A stretch of 64,000 nucleotides of DNA from Brevundimonas sp. (lineage in GTDB: Bacteria > Pseudomonadota > Alphaproteobacteria > Caulobacterales > Caulobacteraceae). The position numbers were made by a program, and so were the translations under genes. The notes beneath the pieces are model-generated. The model did no database searches and had not been told where the DNA came from. It saw nothing but the letters and a program-made list of their open reading frames with translations. Where the stretch lies: positions 1 through 64,000 of the forward strand of contig NZ_JAQSDY010000001.1 of the NCBI RefSeq assembly GCF_029946145.1, read 5' to 3'. Each line of letters opens with the position of its first letter. Position 1 is the stretch's first letter. Of this stretch, positions 19,597 to 27,304 are shown one piece after another.

Positions 19597-20082
19597 CTAT
19601 GCAGCGCCGGCGAGGCTAGTTCGGGTGTCAGGGCTTTTGCGGGCGAGCGCCTGCCGCACGGCGTCCAGCGTGGCCTCGATCGCGACCATGGTCGAGGCGT
19701 GGCGGGCGGGATAGTCGGCGACCTGTTTCAGGGCGCGCAGCCCCTCGAAACGGCCTGTCGGACCCTCGCCGCCGGCCTTCAGCATGGCGGACATGGCGTC
19801 GCGCGCGGCGACCAGTTCTTCAAGGGAAGCGCCCACCACGGCCTCGCCCAGCACCCCGGCCGCGGCCTGGCCGAGGGCGCAGGCCTTTACGTCCTGGGCA
19901 AAGTCCAGAACCCGCCCCGCGTCATCCAGTGTCACGTCCACGATCGCCTTCGAGCCGCACAGTTTCGCAACCCGCTCGCCAGTGCCCCACCTTTCACCGG
20001 ATCGGGGCGCGGCCAGCCGTCCGCTGTGCGGCAGGTTGGCCGCCAGCTTGAGAATGCGCGCGCTGTAGAGCTCGTCGATCAT
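19597..20082 (-). CDS. NifU/IscU-like Fe-S scaffold homologue lacking one cysteine
   Basis: A 161-residue protein similar to the NifU N-terminal (IscU/SufU) scaffold. Two ligand cysteines are visible, in KLCGSKAI (about residue 42) and [10 protein letters not shown] (about 69). At the third position the family has a Cys after an arginine-rich turn (RxKC), but here the segment is YPARHAST, with Ser where Cys is expected. Assembly of a complete cluster is therefore uncertain. It lies 44 bases upstream of yidD and is probably co-transcribed with yidD and thrS. Confidence 0.75.
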   Translation of the reverse strand: MIDELYSARILKLAANLPHSGRLAAPRSGERWGTGERVAKLCGSKAIVDVTLDDAGRVLDFAQDVKACALGQAAAGVLGEAVVGASLEELVAARDAMSAMLKAGGEGPTGRFEGLRALKQVADYPARHASTMVAIEATLDAVRQALARKSPDTRTSLAGAA

Positions 20083-20100
20083 GGGCCGGAATATAGGCGA

Positions 20101-20922
20101 TCAGCCGCCCTGGAGCGAGCCCCAGGTCCGGGCCTGATCGACGGCGCCGTCCCTGGCGCGGTCCCGCAGCCACTGCAGATTGGCGTCGGCGGCCTCTGGC
20201 GGCAGGTCGCGGCGCAGGATCTGTTCGGCCTCGTCCATCTTGCCGGTCAGGCCCAGCACCATGGCCAGGTTGAGGCGCACCTTAAGCGAGGCGCCGGGCT
20301 GGGCGGCGGCGCGGCGCAGCAGGGGCTCGGCGGTCGCGGAGTCGCCGTGGGTCATGGCCGATATGGCCATATTGGTCAGGATGGCCGGATTGTCGGGCGA
20401 GAGGGCCAGGGCCTGGGCCCAGGCGGCGCGGGCGTCGTCGGGCCGGCGAACCTGCTCATAGGCTGTCCCCAGCAGCGACCAGGCCTGCCAGTCGCCGGGG
20501 CGGGCGTTGCGGGCCTGTTCGAGGGCGGCGACGCCATAGAAGGCCTGACCGCGCGCGATATGGGCGCGCCCGACCTCGAGCATGGCGTCGACGTTTCCGG
20601 GCTGGATGACCAGCACGCCCTGGGCCATTTCGGCGGCCTGGTCGTACCGGCCGAGATCGCGCAACGCCGCCGCCGCCTTGACCCCGGCGATCGGGTCGCG
20701 CGGGTCGACGTCGGCCTGGTCGGTCCAGAACACCGACCGGCTCAGGGCGTCGGAGCGGTCATAGGCCGCTCGCACCTCGGCGGTCGCGGGTTGGCGCGGC
20801 GCGGCGGCGGCCTGGGGACGGGCCGAAGCCTGGGCCTGAGCCGTAACCGGATCGGCCGCGGCTGCGCCGGCGGCGCCCGAAAGCAGGACGAGGATTGCGA
20901 TAGAGGCTGTCGTGCGCGACAT
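20101..20922 (-). CDS. Secreted TPR-repeat protein
   Basis: A 273-residue protein with a signal peptide (cleavage near AAAADP, residue 22), an Ala/Gln-rich linker and at least four tetratricopeptide repeats between residues 85 and 230 (for example GVAALEQARNARPGDWQAW). TPR proteins act as periplasmic assembly platforms; TadD of the Tad pilus is similar in layout, but no tad genes are nearby and the link is only a possibility. The frame is open upstream antisense to the aminopeptidase; the ATG at 20922 begins the signal peptide. Confidence 0.72.
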   Translation of the reverse strand: MSRTTASIAILVLLSGAAGAAAADPVTAQAQASARPQAAAAPRQPATAEVRAAYDRSDALSRSVFWTDQADVDPRDPIAGVKAAAALRDLGRYDQAAEMAQGVLVIQPGNVDAMLEVGRAHIARGQAFYGVAALEQARNARPGDWQAWSLLGTAYEQVRRPDDARAAWAQALALSPDNPAILTNMAISAMTHGDSATAEPLLRRAAAQPGASLKVRLNLAMVLGLTGKMDEAEQILRRDLPPEAADANLQWLRDRARDGAVDQARTWGSLQGG

Positions 20923-21015
20923 GGAGGCGCTCCGGAGGGTTCGGGGGCCAGACTCGGCTCTTCGCGTCAATCCTTGGTTAAGATCGGCCGCCGCCGGCCG
21001 GAAAGGCCGCCGTCC

Positions 21016-22416
21016 ATGTCCGTCCTGCATCCCGACCTGCTGACCGCCGACGCCGAGGGCGCGATCCCGGTGCGGTTCGTCGGTCCCGCGGGCCCTGTCG
21101 ACGAGGCCCTGCAAGGCTGGGCCGAGGCCAACGGCTTCAGGGGCAAGCCCGGCCAGATGCTGGTCGCGCCCGACGGCCGGGGCGGGATCGCCGCCGTCCT
21201 CGTCGGCGCCGGAGAGACCTTCGATCCCATGTCAGCCCGCGCCTTGCCGGCGAAGCTGCCGCCGGGCCTCTACCGGCTCGAGGCGGAGCCGATGGACGCC
21301 CGCAAGGCGGCCCTGGCCTTCCTGCTCGGCGCCTATGCCTTCGACCGGTACAAGGCCCGCCCGGATCGCGATCGCGTTCGGCTGGTCGCGCCCGACGGCC
21401 TCGATCTGGCGGCGACGGCGCGGATCGCCTCGGCCTGCGCCCTCGCTCGCGAGATGGTCGACACTCCGGCCGCCGACATGGGGCCCCTGCAGATCGAGAC
21501 CATCGCCCGCGAGATCGCGGCGGAGGCGGCGGCGGCGATCACCGTCGTCACGGGCGCGTCCCTGCTGGAGGAAAACTATCCGGCCGTTCACGCGGTCGGC
21601 CGCGCCGCCGCCCCGCACCGGGCGCCCCGCGTCATCGAGATCGGGTGGAACCTGGAACGCGCGGACCTGCCGCTGGTCGCCCTGGTCGGCAAGGGGGTGG
21701 CGTTCGACTCGGGCGGTCTGGACATCAAGGGCGCCGCCGGCATGCGCAACATGAAGAAGGATATGGGCGGCTCGGCCCACGCCCTCGCCCTCGGCCGGCT
21801 GGTCATGCAGACGAACCTGCCCGTGCGGCTGGTCGTGCTGGTCGCCGCCGTCGAGAACGCCATCTCGGCCGACGCCTTCCGCCCCGGCGACATTCTGAAC
21901 AGCCGCAAGGGGCTGACCATCGAGATCGGCAACACCGACGCTGAGGGCCGGCTGATCCTCGCCGACATCCTGACCCGCGCGGGCGAACACAGCCCCGACC
22001 TCACCCTCGACTTCGCCACCCTGACCGGCGCGGCCCGCATCGCCCTCGGACCGGATTTGCCGCCGCTCTATACCGACGACGAAGCCCTGGCCGCCGACCT
22101 GCTGGACGCCGCCCGCGCCGTCGGCGACCCGCTGTGGCGGATGCCGCTGTGGCCCGGCTATCGCGGGGCGCTGGACACCGAGATCGCCGACCTGCGCAAC
22201 GATTCCGCCGCCTGGGCCCAGGCCGGCTCCGTGACCGCCGCCCTGTTCCTGCAGCGCTTCGCCCCGACCACCGGCGCCTGGGCCCATATGGACATCTTCG
22301 CCTGGAATCCCCGCGCTCGTCCCGGCTGGCCCGAAGGCGGCGAGGCCCAGGCGTTGCGGGCCTGTTTCGAGATGCTGACCCGGCGGTTTGGACACAACAA
22401 AGCCTCCGTTCGTTAA
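21016..22416 (+). CDS. M17-family leucyl aminopeptidase
   Basis: A 466-residue cytosolic metallopeptidase removing N-terminal residues from peptides. The metal and catalytic residues are in VGKGVAFDSGGLDIK (Lys and Asp), MKKDMGGSAHALAL, and the signature NTDAEGRLILAD (Asp, Glu, catalytic Arg). The C-terminal half is well conserved; the N-terminal domain is divergent, as in PepB-like members. Divergent from the TPR gene with a 93-base gap. Confidence 0.93.
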   Translation: MSVLHPDLLTADAEGAIPVRFVGPAGPVDEALQGWAEANGFRGKPGQMLVAPDGRGGIAAVLVGAGETFDPMSARALPAKLPPGLYRLEAEPMDARKAALAFLLGAYAFDRYKARPDRDRVRLVAPDGLDLAATARIASACALAREMVDTPAADMGPLQIETIAREIAAEAAAAITVVTGASLLEENYPAVHAVGRAAAPHRAPRVIEIGWNLERADLPLVALVGKGVAFDSGGLDIKGAAGMRNMKKDMGGSAHALALGRLVMQTNLPVRLVVLVAAVENAISADAFRPGDILNSRKGLTIEIGNTDAEGRLILADILTRAGEHSPDLTLDFATLTGAARIALGPDLPPLYTDDEALAADLLDAARAVGDPLWRMPLWPGYRGALDTEIADLRNDSAAWAQAGSVTAALFLQRFAPTTGAWAHMDIFAWNPRARPGWPEGGEAQALRACFEMLTRRFGHNKASVR

Positions 22417-22470
22417 CGGCCCTTTCGGCTTCTTGCGTTACGACGACGGCTCAACCGGACGAGCCCACGC

Positions 22471-23256
22471 TTGACTGCAGCCGCCGCCATTCTCGATCCT
22501 CGCACCACGCTCGCCCGGCCCGATCTGGCCGAGCAGGCGCTGGAAGGCGTCGTCCGCGCCTCGGCCTTCCGCGCGGTCCGTCCCATGCATTGCGCGGTTC
22601 CCGTCGCCGAGATCCATGCCGACGCCGCCCCCGGGGAACATCCCATCGACCAATTGATCTTCGGCGAGGCCTTCGACGTGCTCGACGGCCGCGGCGAGCG
22701 CCTGTGGGGTCGCGCGCGCCGGGACGGCGTGGTCGGCTGGATCGACGCGCGCGCCCTGGGCCAGGGCGCTCCGCGGCCGACGCACCGCGTCGCCGGTCTC
22801 GACGCCGCCCTGCCGCTCAACGCCCTGGTCGTCGATCCCGCGGACATGAGCGGGATGACGCCGGTTGGAGAATTCGCCTCTTCGCCCGTGGAGGTCGCCG
22901 AGCGTCTGGTCGGCGCGCCCTACAAGCTGGGCGGCCGCTCGTCGCTGGGCACGGACTGCTGCGGTCTGGTGCAACAGGCGCTTTACGCCTGCGGTCTTCC
23001 CGGGCCGCGTTACGCCGACCTGTTGGCGGAACTCGGACGGGCCGTGGCGCCCGGCGAGGCCCGGCGCGGCGATCTGGTCATCTGGCTGGACCCCGACGAA
23101 GGACCGTGGAACGGCCACGCCGGCTTCATGCTGGACGGCGGCCGCGTGCTGCACGCCGTCGGTCGTCTGGGCGGAGTCGTGATCGAGCCGTTCGCGGACG
23201 CCGACGCCCGCCATCGGGTCGAGGGTTCCCCGGGGCCGGTCTTCCGCCGCCTCTGA
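22471..23256 (+). CDS. NlpC/P60 cell-wall endopeptidase
   Basis: A 261-residue protein with an N-terminal SH3-like region (about residues 40-100, DQLIFGEAFDVLDGRGERLWGR) and a C-terminal NlpC/P60 papain-like domain. The catalytic Cys is in GTDCCGLVQQAL and the His in WNGHAGFM. It probably cuts muropeptides between D-Glu and diaminopimelate. No signal peptide is visible, so it may act on recycled muropeptides in the cytoplasm, as the aminopeptidase upstream might. Starts with TTG at 22471. Confidence 0.88.
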   Translation: MTAAAAILDPRTTLARPDLAEQALEGVVRASAFRAVRPMHCAVPVAEIHADAAPGEHPIDQLIFGEAFDVLDGRGERLWGRARRDGVVGWIDARALGQGAPRPTHRVAGLDAALPLNALVVDPADMSGMTPVGEFASSPVEVAERLVGAPYKLGGRSSLGTDCCGLVQQALYACGLPGPRYADLLAELGRAVAPGEARRGDLVIWLDPDEGPWNGHAGFMLDGGRVLHAVGRLGGVVIEPFADADARHRVEGSPGPVFRRL

Positions 23257-23263
23257 GCGGAAC

Positions 23264-23290
23264 GAAAAAGGGCGGCCCGAAGACCGCCCT
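23264..23290 (-). terminator. Terminator of the cytochrome c gene
   Basis: Minus strand: AGGGCGG-loop-CCGCCCT followed by TTTTT. On the plus strand the same stem is not followed by T, so it mainly serves the minus-strand gene. Confidence 0.8.
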
Positions 23291-23315
23291 TCCCATCATG
23301 TCGAGCCTGCGGGGC

Positions 23316-24062
23316 TCAGTTGTTCGGCGGCGCCGGGCTGGTCGAGGCCGGCGGGGCGGCGGGCGTGGCCGCCGTGGTCGGCTGGGCCGCGGCGCCCGTG
23401 ACCGGAGCGCCCCCGGTCTGACCGCCGCTCTCGGCGCCGGCCGATTCGGCGCCGGCGGCCGGGGTCTCGCCTTCGACCGGAGCGGCCGGGGCGGCGCCGG
23501 GCTGACGCGCCGGATCGGGCGCGGGGATGGCGAACCCGCCCGAACCCTGGCTGCGCAGCCAGGCGATCAGATTGACGCGGGTGTTGGTGTCGCGGATGCC
23601 GGCGAACGACATCTTGGTGCCCGGGACGTGGCGGCCCGGAGCGGTGATGAACTGGTCCAGTTCGTCCAGGGTCCAGGTCGGCGCCGCGCCCTTGTGGGCG
23701 GCCATGGCGTCGGAATAGGCGAAGCCGGCGCGGTGCATGACCGGGCCGCCGACCACGCCGAACAGATTCGGGCCAATGCCGTCGGCGCCGCCCGCGGTGG
23801 CGTTATGGCAGGCCTGGCAGCGCGCGAAGGCGGCCTCGCCGGCGGCCAGATCGGCGGCCGGAAGCACCGTGCCCCAGTCGGGCGGCAGGACCACCTCGGT
23901 GGCTCCGCCGGCTGCCTCTTCGGGCGCGTCGACGAAATAGCCCATCTTTTCAGGGGCCGCCGTGTGATAGATCGCGCCGGTCACCTGCTGAACGCCGATG
24001 ATGACGAAAGCGGTCGCCAGACCGGCGCCCAGAATCTTGTTCCACTTCAGATCGCCGCTCAT
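23316..24062 (-). CDS. Membrane-anchored class I cytochrome c
   Basis: A 248-residue electron carrier resembling CycM/c552. An uncleaved N-terminal membrane anchor (residues 8-30) is followed by a heme domain with CQACH and the axial Met in GTKMSFAG. The last 75 residues are a low-complexity Ala/Pro/Gly/Glu tail of unknown role, longer than in the standard family. It probably passes electrons from complex III to a terminal oxidase. Divergent from kdsB. Confidence 0.9.
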   Translation of the reverse strand: MSGDLKWNKILGAGLATAFVIIGVQQVTGAIYHTAAPEKMGYFVDAPEEAAGGATEVVLPPDWGTVLPAADLAAGEAAFARCQACHNATAGGADGIGPNLFGVVGGPVMHRAGFAYSDAMAAHKGAAPTWTLDELDQFITAPGRHVPGTKMSFAGIRDTNTRVNLIAWLRSQGSGGFAIPAPDPARQPGAAPAAPVEGETPAAGAESAGAESGGQTGGAPVTGAAAQPTTAATPAAPPASTSPAPPNN

Positions 24063-24187
24063 GCGCGTCGTCTCATCCCGTTTCTGAGGCCCGACCGTAT
24101 GACCGGCGGGCGAATTCTTGCGTGGGCGTCTCTTACACGCTAGCGCGGCCTTCGCAACCGGCGGAAGGTCGTCGGAGCGTCGCAGCG

Positions 24188-24952
24188 GTGGACTTGAACG
24201 TGAACCCCCTCATCCTGATCCCCGCGCGCATGGCCGCGACCCGCCTGCCGAACAAGCCGCTGGCCGATATCGGCGGCGTGCCGATGATCGTGCGCGCGTA
24301 TCGCCAGGCCGCCCTGTCGGGCCTTCCGGTCGCCGTCGCGGCCGGGGATCCGGAGATCGTCGCGGCCATCGAGGCGGACGGCGGCGTCGCCGTCCTGACC
24401 GATCCTGACCTGCCGTCGGGGTCCGACCGAATCCGCGCCGCCCTGGACACGATCGACCCCGAAGGCCGGCATGACGCCGTCATCAACCTGCAGGGCGACA
24501 TGCCCTTCGCCGATCCCGGGCTGGCCACGGCCTGCGCGGCCCTGCTGCACGGTGAGCCGGCCTGCGACATCGCCACCCTGATCGCCCCCGAGGCGGATGT
24601 CTCTGACCGGACCAATCCCGACGTGGTCAAGGCCGTGGTGGCCCTGTCCGAAGGCCAGCACCACGGCCGCGCCCTCTATTTCACCCGCTCGACCCTGTTC
24701 GGCGACGGCCCCATCTGGCGCCACATCGGCTTGTACGGCTACCGTCGCGCGGCCCTGGAGCGGTTCTGCGTCGCCCCCCCTTCGCCGCTGGAACGCCGCG
24801 AAAAGCTGGAACAGCTCCGGGCCCTCGAGATGGGCCTGCAAATTTGGGCCGCCGTGATCGACGAGGCCCCGCTGTCTGTCGACAACCCCGATGATCTGGC
24901 CGCGGCGCGGGCGATTGCCGGGAGGCAGCAGGCAACAGGCGACAGGCAGTAG
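24188..24952 (+). CDS. kdsB: 3-deoxy-manno-octulosonate cytidylyltransferase
   Basis: Activates KDO as CMP-KDO for lipopolysaccharide inner core synthesis. The 254-residue protein shows the nucleotide-binding motif IPARMAATRLPNKPLADI, LPSGSDRI, NLQGDMPF and RHIGLYGYRR. The start is GTG at 24188 with GGAG ten bases upstream. The last residues (RQQATGDRQ) are encoded by a repeat element that also encodes the end of the convergent nudC. Confidence 0.93.
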   Translation: MDLNVNPLILIPARMAATRLPNKPLADIGGVPMIVRAYRQAALSGLPVAVAAGDPEIVAAIEADGGVAVLTDPDLPSGSDRIRAALDTIDPEGRHDAVINLQGDMPFADPGLATACAALLHGEPACDIATLIAPEADVSDRTNPDVVKAVVALSEGQHHGRALYFTRSTLFGDGPIWRHIGLYGYRRAALERFCVAPPSPLERREKLEQLRALEMGLQIWAAVIDEAPLSVDNPDDLAAARAIAGRQQATGDRQ

Positions 24953-25004
24953 GGAGCCGGGATCAGGCCTCCTCTGTCGCCTGTTGCCTGTCTCCTGATC
25001 CCTC
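24920..25004. repeat. Palindromic repeat that supplies the C-termini of KdsB and NudC
   Basis: The left arm contains AGGCAACAGGCGACAGG and the right arm CTGTCGCCTGTTGCCTG, separated by a short spacer with GGGATCAGG, which is itself inverted in the right arm. Both stop codons (24950-24952 and 24963-24965) fall inside. Both proteins end in versions of the same peptide (RQQATGDRQ and GDRQQATEEA). Confidence 0.8.
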
Positions 25005-25928
25005 AGCCTCGAACCCATCCACCCAGGCCTGCAGCAACGTCCGGGCGATGGCTATTTCCGGCGGAGCCTTGATCGAGGGATGCGTCCCCTCAAGGCAGGC
25101 GCGGGCGTCCTCGCGCGTCAGCCAGGCCACCGCCTCCAGCTCGGTCTGGTCGGGCCGGGCGTCCATGCTGTCGACCTCGGCGATCAGGCCGATCATCAGC
25201 TGCGACGGAAAGGGCCACGGCTGGCTGGAGTGATACCGCACCGCGGTCACCGTCAGCCCCGCCTCCTCGGCGATCTCGCGGGCGCAGGCCGCCTCGATGG
25301 TCTCGCCGGGCTCCAGAAACCCCGCCAGCGCCGACATCCGCCCCTCGGGCCAGGCCGCCTGACGCCCCAGCAGGCAGATCGGCTCGGCCCCGCCCCGGAA
25401 CACCGGCAGCATGATGGTCACCGGATCGACGCGCGGAAAATGCTCGACGCCGCAGGCCGGACAGACCCGCTTCCAGCCGCCGCAGGCATTGTCGCTCTCG
25501 ACCCCGCAGGCGGCGCAGAAACCATGCCGCCGCCGCCAGTCGAACAGCGACTTGGCCGTCCCCGCCATGGCCGCGTCGGGCCCCGGCAGCATCGCCGCCG
25601 CCTCGCGCATCTCGTGAAAGGCGCCCAGTCCGGCCAGCGGCCCCGCCGCCGGATCGGTCGAGCCCTCGATCTCGACCGCGAAACAGGGCGCGCCCTTCCA
25701 CAGGCCGAGGAACAGCTCGCGGTCCGGGGCCACGGCGCGGGCGTGGGTCAGGCCCAGCCAGGCCAGCCGCGGCTCGCCCGCCTCCACCAGCGGCCGCCCC
25801 TCCCACAGCACCATGGCCACGGCCTCGGGATTGGCGGCCTGCTCGGCCAGCCAGTCCGGATCGTTGCGAAGGTCGCCGGCCCGATCGAGGGGATTGCCGG
25901 CGAAGGTATTCAGGACGGGAAGGGCCAT
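24963..25928 (-). CDS. nudC: NAD+ diphosphatase / NADH pyrophosphatase
   Basis: A 321-residue Nudix hydrolase that splits NAD(H) into NMN(H) and AMP and may remove NAD caps from RNA. It has the zinc ribbon CAAC...CPAC (about residues 137-157), the Nudix box GFLEPGETIEAACAREIAEEAG and the NudC-specific SQPWPFPS motif. The ATG at 25928 is preferred over an upstream TTG at 25943. Its C-terminal tail is repeat-derived. Confidence 0.93.
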   Translation of the reverse strand: MALPVLNTFAGNPLDRAGDLRNDPDWLAEQAANPEAVAMVLWEGRPLVEAGEPRLAWLGLTHARAVAPDRELFLGLWKGAPCFAVEIEGSTDPAAGPLAGLGAFHEMREAAAMLPGPDAAMAGTAKSLFDWRRRHGFCAACGVESDNACGGWKRVCPACGVEHFPRVDPVTIMLPVFRGGAEPICLLGRQAAWPEGRMSALAGFLEPGETIEAACAREIAEEAGLTVTAVRYHSSQPWPFPSQLMIGLIAEVDSMDARPDQTELEAVAWLTREDARACLEGTHPSIKAPPEIAIARTLLQAWVDGFEAEGSGDRQQATEEA

Positions 25929-25951
25929 GGCATCATCTAGCAAGCCGCCGC

Positions 25952-25979
25952 TTGCATCCGCGAGCCGGAATCGTCATAT
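25952..25979 (+). promoter_or_regulatory. Probable promoter of the SRP RNA gene
   Basis: TTGCAT, 16 bases, then TCATAT; the predicted start of transcription is at about 25985, which agrees with the folded 5' end of the RNA. Confidence 0.4.
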
Positions 25980-25984
25980 CCCGT

Positions 25985-26076
25985 CCCGGAGATCGCGGGC
26001 GAAGGTTTCGCCAACCTGGTCAGGGCCGGAAGGCAGCAGCCACAACGAATTCCCCTTCGGGTCGCGGTCTCCACCT
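25985..26076 (+). ncRNA. ffs: Signal recognition particle 4.5S RNA
   Basis: Contains the universal SRP domain IV motif, GGTCAGGGCCGGAAGGCAGC, with the tetraloop and symmetric and asymmetric loops intact. Flanking arms pair to give the rod shape: GGAGATCGCG with CGCGGTCTCC, CGAAGG with CCTTCG, and TTTCG with CGAAT. It binds Ffh for co-translational targeting. Ends are estimated from the fold. Its proximity to dnaX-ybaB-recR follows a layout seen in other bacteria. Confidence 0.92.
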
Positions 26077-26087
26077 TTCCCCGGAAT

Positions 26088-26708
26088 TCAGCGATCCTGC
26101 GCCTTCGCCTCGGGACGCACCGCGCCGACGAACAGGCCGGCCAGTCCGTCGTCTTCAAACACATAGACGGCGTACACGCTGCGCTGGCGGACCGCCGCCA
26201 GGAAATCCTCGTCTCCGACCTCCCCCAGGGCCGCCTCGGATACGAATCGATCGCCTTGCCGGGAATACAGCCACACGGGCATGTTCTCGCTGTCGTCCTC
26301 CGAGGCCGGCAGCCCCAGATGATCGGTCAGCTGTTTGCTCATCCTCAGCGGGTCCCCTTCGGGCGACATCACCCCGCAGACGTCCAGCACCACGCCCTTG
26401 ATCTCCAGTATGGCTTCGCCGTCCGCCCAGCCCGTCATCAGGACCTCCATGTCGCCTGGCGACACGCTCGCCGGGTTGGCCGGATCGAAGTTGAGAAAGA
26501 CGGTGGTGTTCTGGAACTCCTCATCCTCGTCGGCGGGCATCAGCGACGTCGCATCCCGCCATCCGGCGCCCTTGGCGACGAGCTCGGCGGCGTCCGCGTC
26601 GGCGTCCGTCGACACGCACATGTCCGCGAAAGACTGGAACGGTTCCGCGGAGGCCGCGCCGGCCAGCGTCAGGGCGAGCACCGCCCCCATGATTCCAGAC
26701 TTCAGCAC
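26088..26708 (-). CDS. Secreted hypothetical protein
   Basis: A 206-residue acidic protein with a signal peptide (cleavage near ASAEP, residue 22). Two cysteines (about residues 31 and 111) could form a disulfide. It is rich in Asp/Glu and ends without a hydrophobic anchor. The start is GTG at 26708 with AAGGGA upstream at good spacing; ATG further in would shorten the signal peptide. No family recognised. Confidence 0.65.
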   Translation of the reverse strand: MLKSGIMGAVLALTLAGAASAEPFQSFADMCVSTDADADAAELVAKGAGWRDATSLMPADEDEEFQNTTVFLNFDPANPASVSPGDMEVLMTGWADGEAILEIKGVVLDVCGVMSPEGDPLRMSKQLTDHLGLPASEDDSENMPVWLYSRQGDRFVSEAALGEVGDEDFLAAVRQRSVYAVYVFEDDGLAGLFVGAVRPEAKAQDR

Positions 26709-26837
26709 GACGATCCCTTTTCAACCCACGGTCCGGCTTAGCATGGCTTTCGCACGCCGCAAGGCTGCATTGGCGCGAGCGTGGAACCGGGTCCCCCTCC
26801 AATCGCTCTGAAGGCTCACCCCCTTCAGGAGCGGACA

Positions 26838-27221
26838 ATGAGCATTCTCGGCAACATCCTCGGCAAGATATTCAAGCGGCGCGAGACCGCGACCCCGACT
26901 GCCGCTCCGGCTCCGACCGCGGCTCCGACGACCACGACGACCACCTTCGCTCCGGCTCCCGCCGAACCGGTCGACGTCGACGGCATCCTCGACTTCATGA
27001 ACGACCAGCGGGACCAGAAGCTGAACTGGCGCACCTCGATCGTCGATCTCATGAAGCTGACCGGCATGGACAGCACCTTGGCCGAGCGCAAGGAGCTGGC
27101 GAACGAGCTGGGCTATACCGGCGACACCTCGGACACCGCCTCGATGAACATCTGGCTGCACAAGCAGGTGATCGCCCGCATCCGGGCCGATGGCGGCCAG
27201 ATTCGCGACCTGACCGACTGA
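26838..27221 (+). CDS. DUF3597 family protein
   Basis: A 127-residue protein with a short basic N-terminus (MSILGNILGKIFKRR), a low-complexity Thr/Ala/Pro linker (about residues 17-42) and the DUF3597 domain (VDVDGILDFMNDQRDQKLNWRTSIVDLMKLTG and an ERKELANELGY helix). AGGAG precedes the ATG by 7 bases. The domain looks like a small helical bundle; function unknown. Confidence 0.85.
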   Translation: MSILGNILGKIFKRRETATPTAAPAPTAAPTTTTTTFAPAPAEPVDVDGILDFMNDQRDQKLNWRTSIVDLMKLTGMDSTLAERKELANELGYTGDTSDTASMNIWLHKQVIARIRADGGQIRDLTD

Positions 27222-27228
27222 TCCACTT

Positions 27229-27252
27229 CGTCATTCCCGCGAAAGCGGGGAC
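27229..27252 (+). repeat. Short dispersed palindromic repeat
   Basis: CGTCATTCCCGCGAAAGCGGGGACG: a hairpin (CCCGC-GAAA-GCGGG) in the dispersed CGTCATTCCCGC context that is common between proteobacterial genes. It may act as a terminator for the DUF3597 gene. Confidence 0.6.
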
Positions 27253-27304
27253 GCCTTGCGGCGAGGGGGTGCGCGACCCCGCCCTCTCGCTGTAAGACGG
27301 ATGG

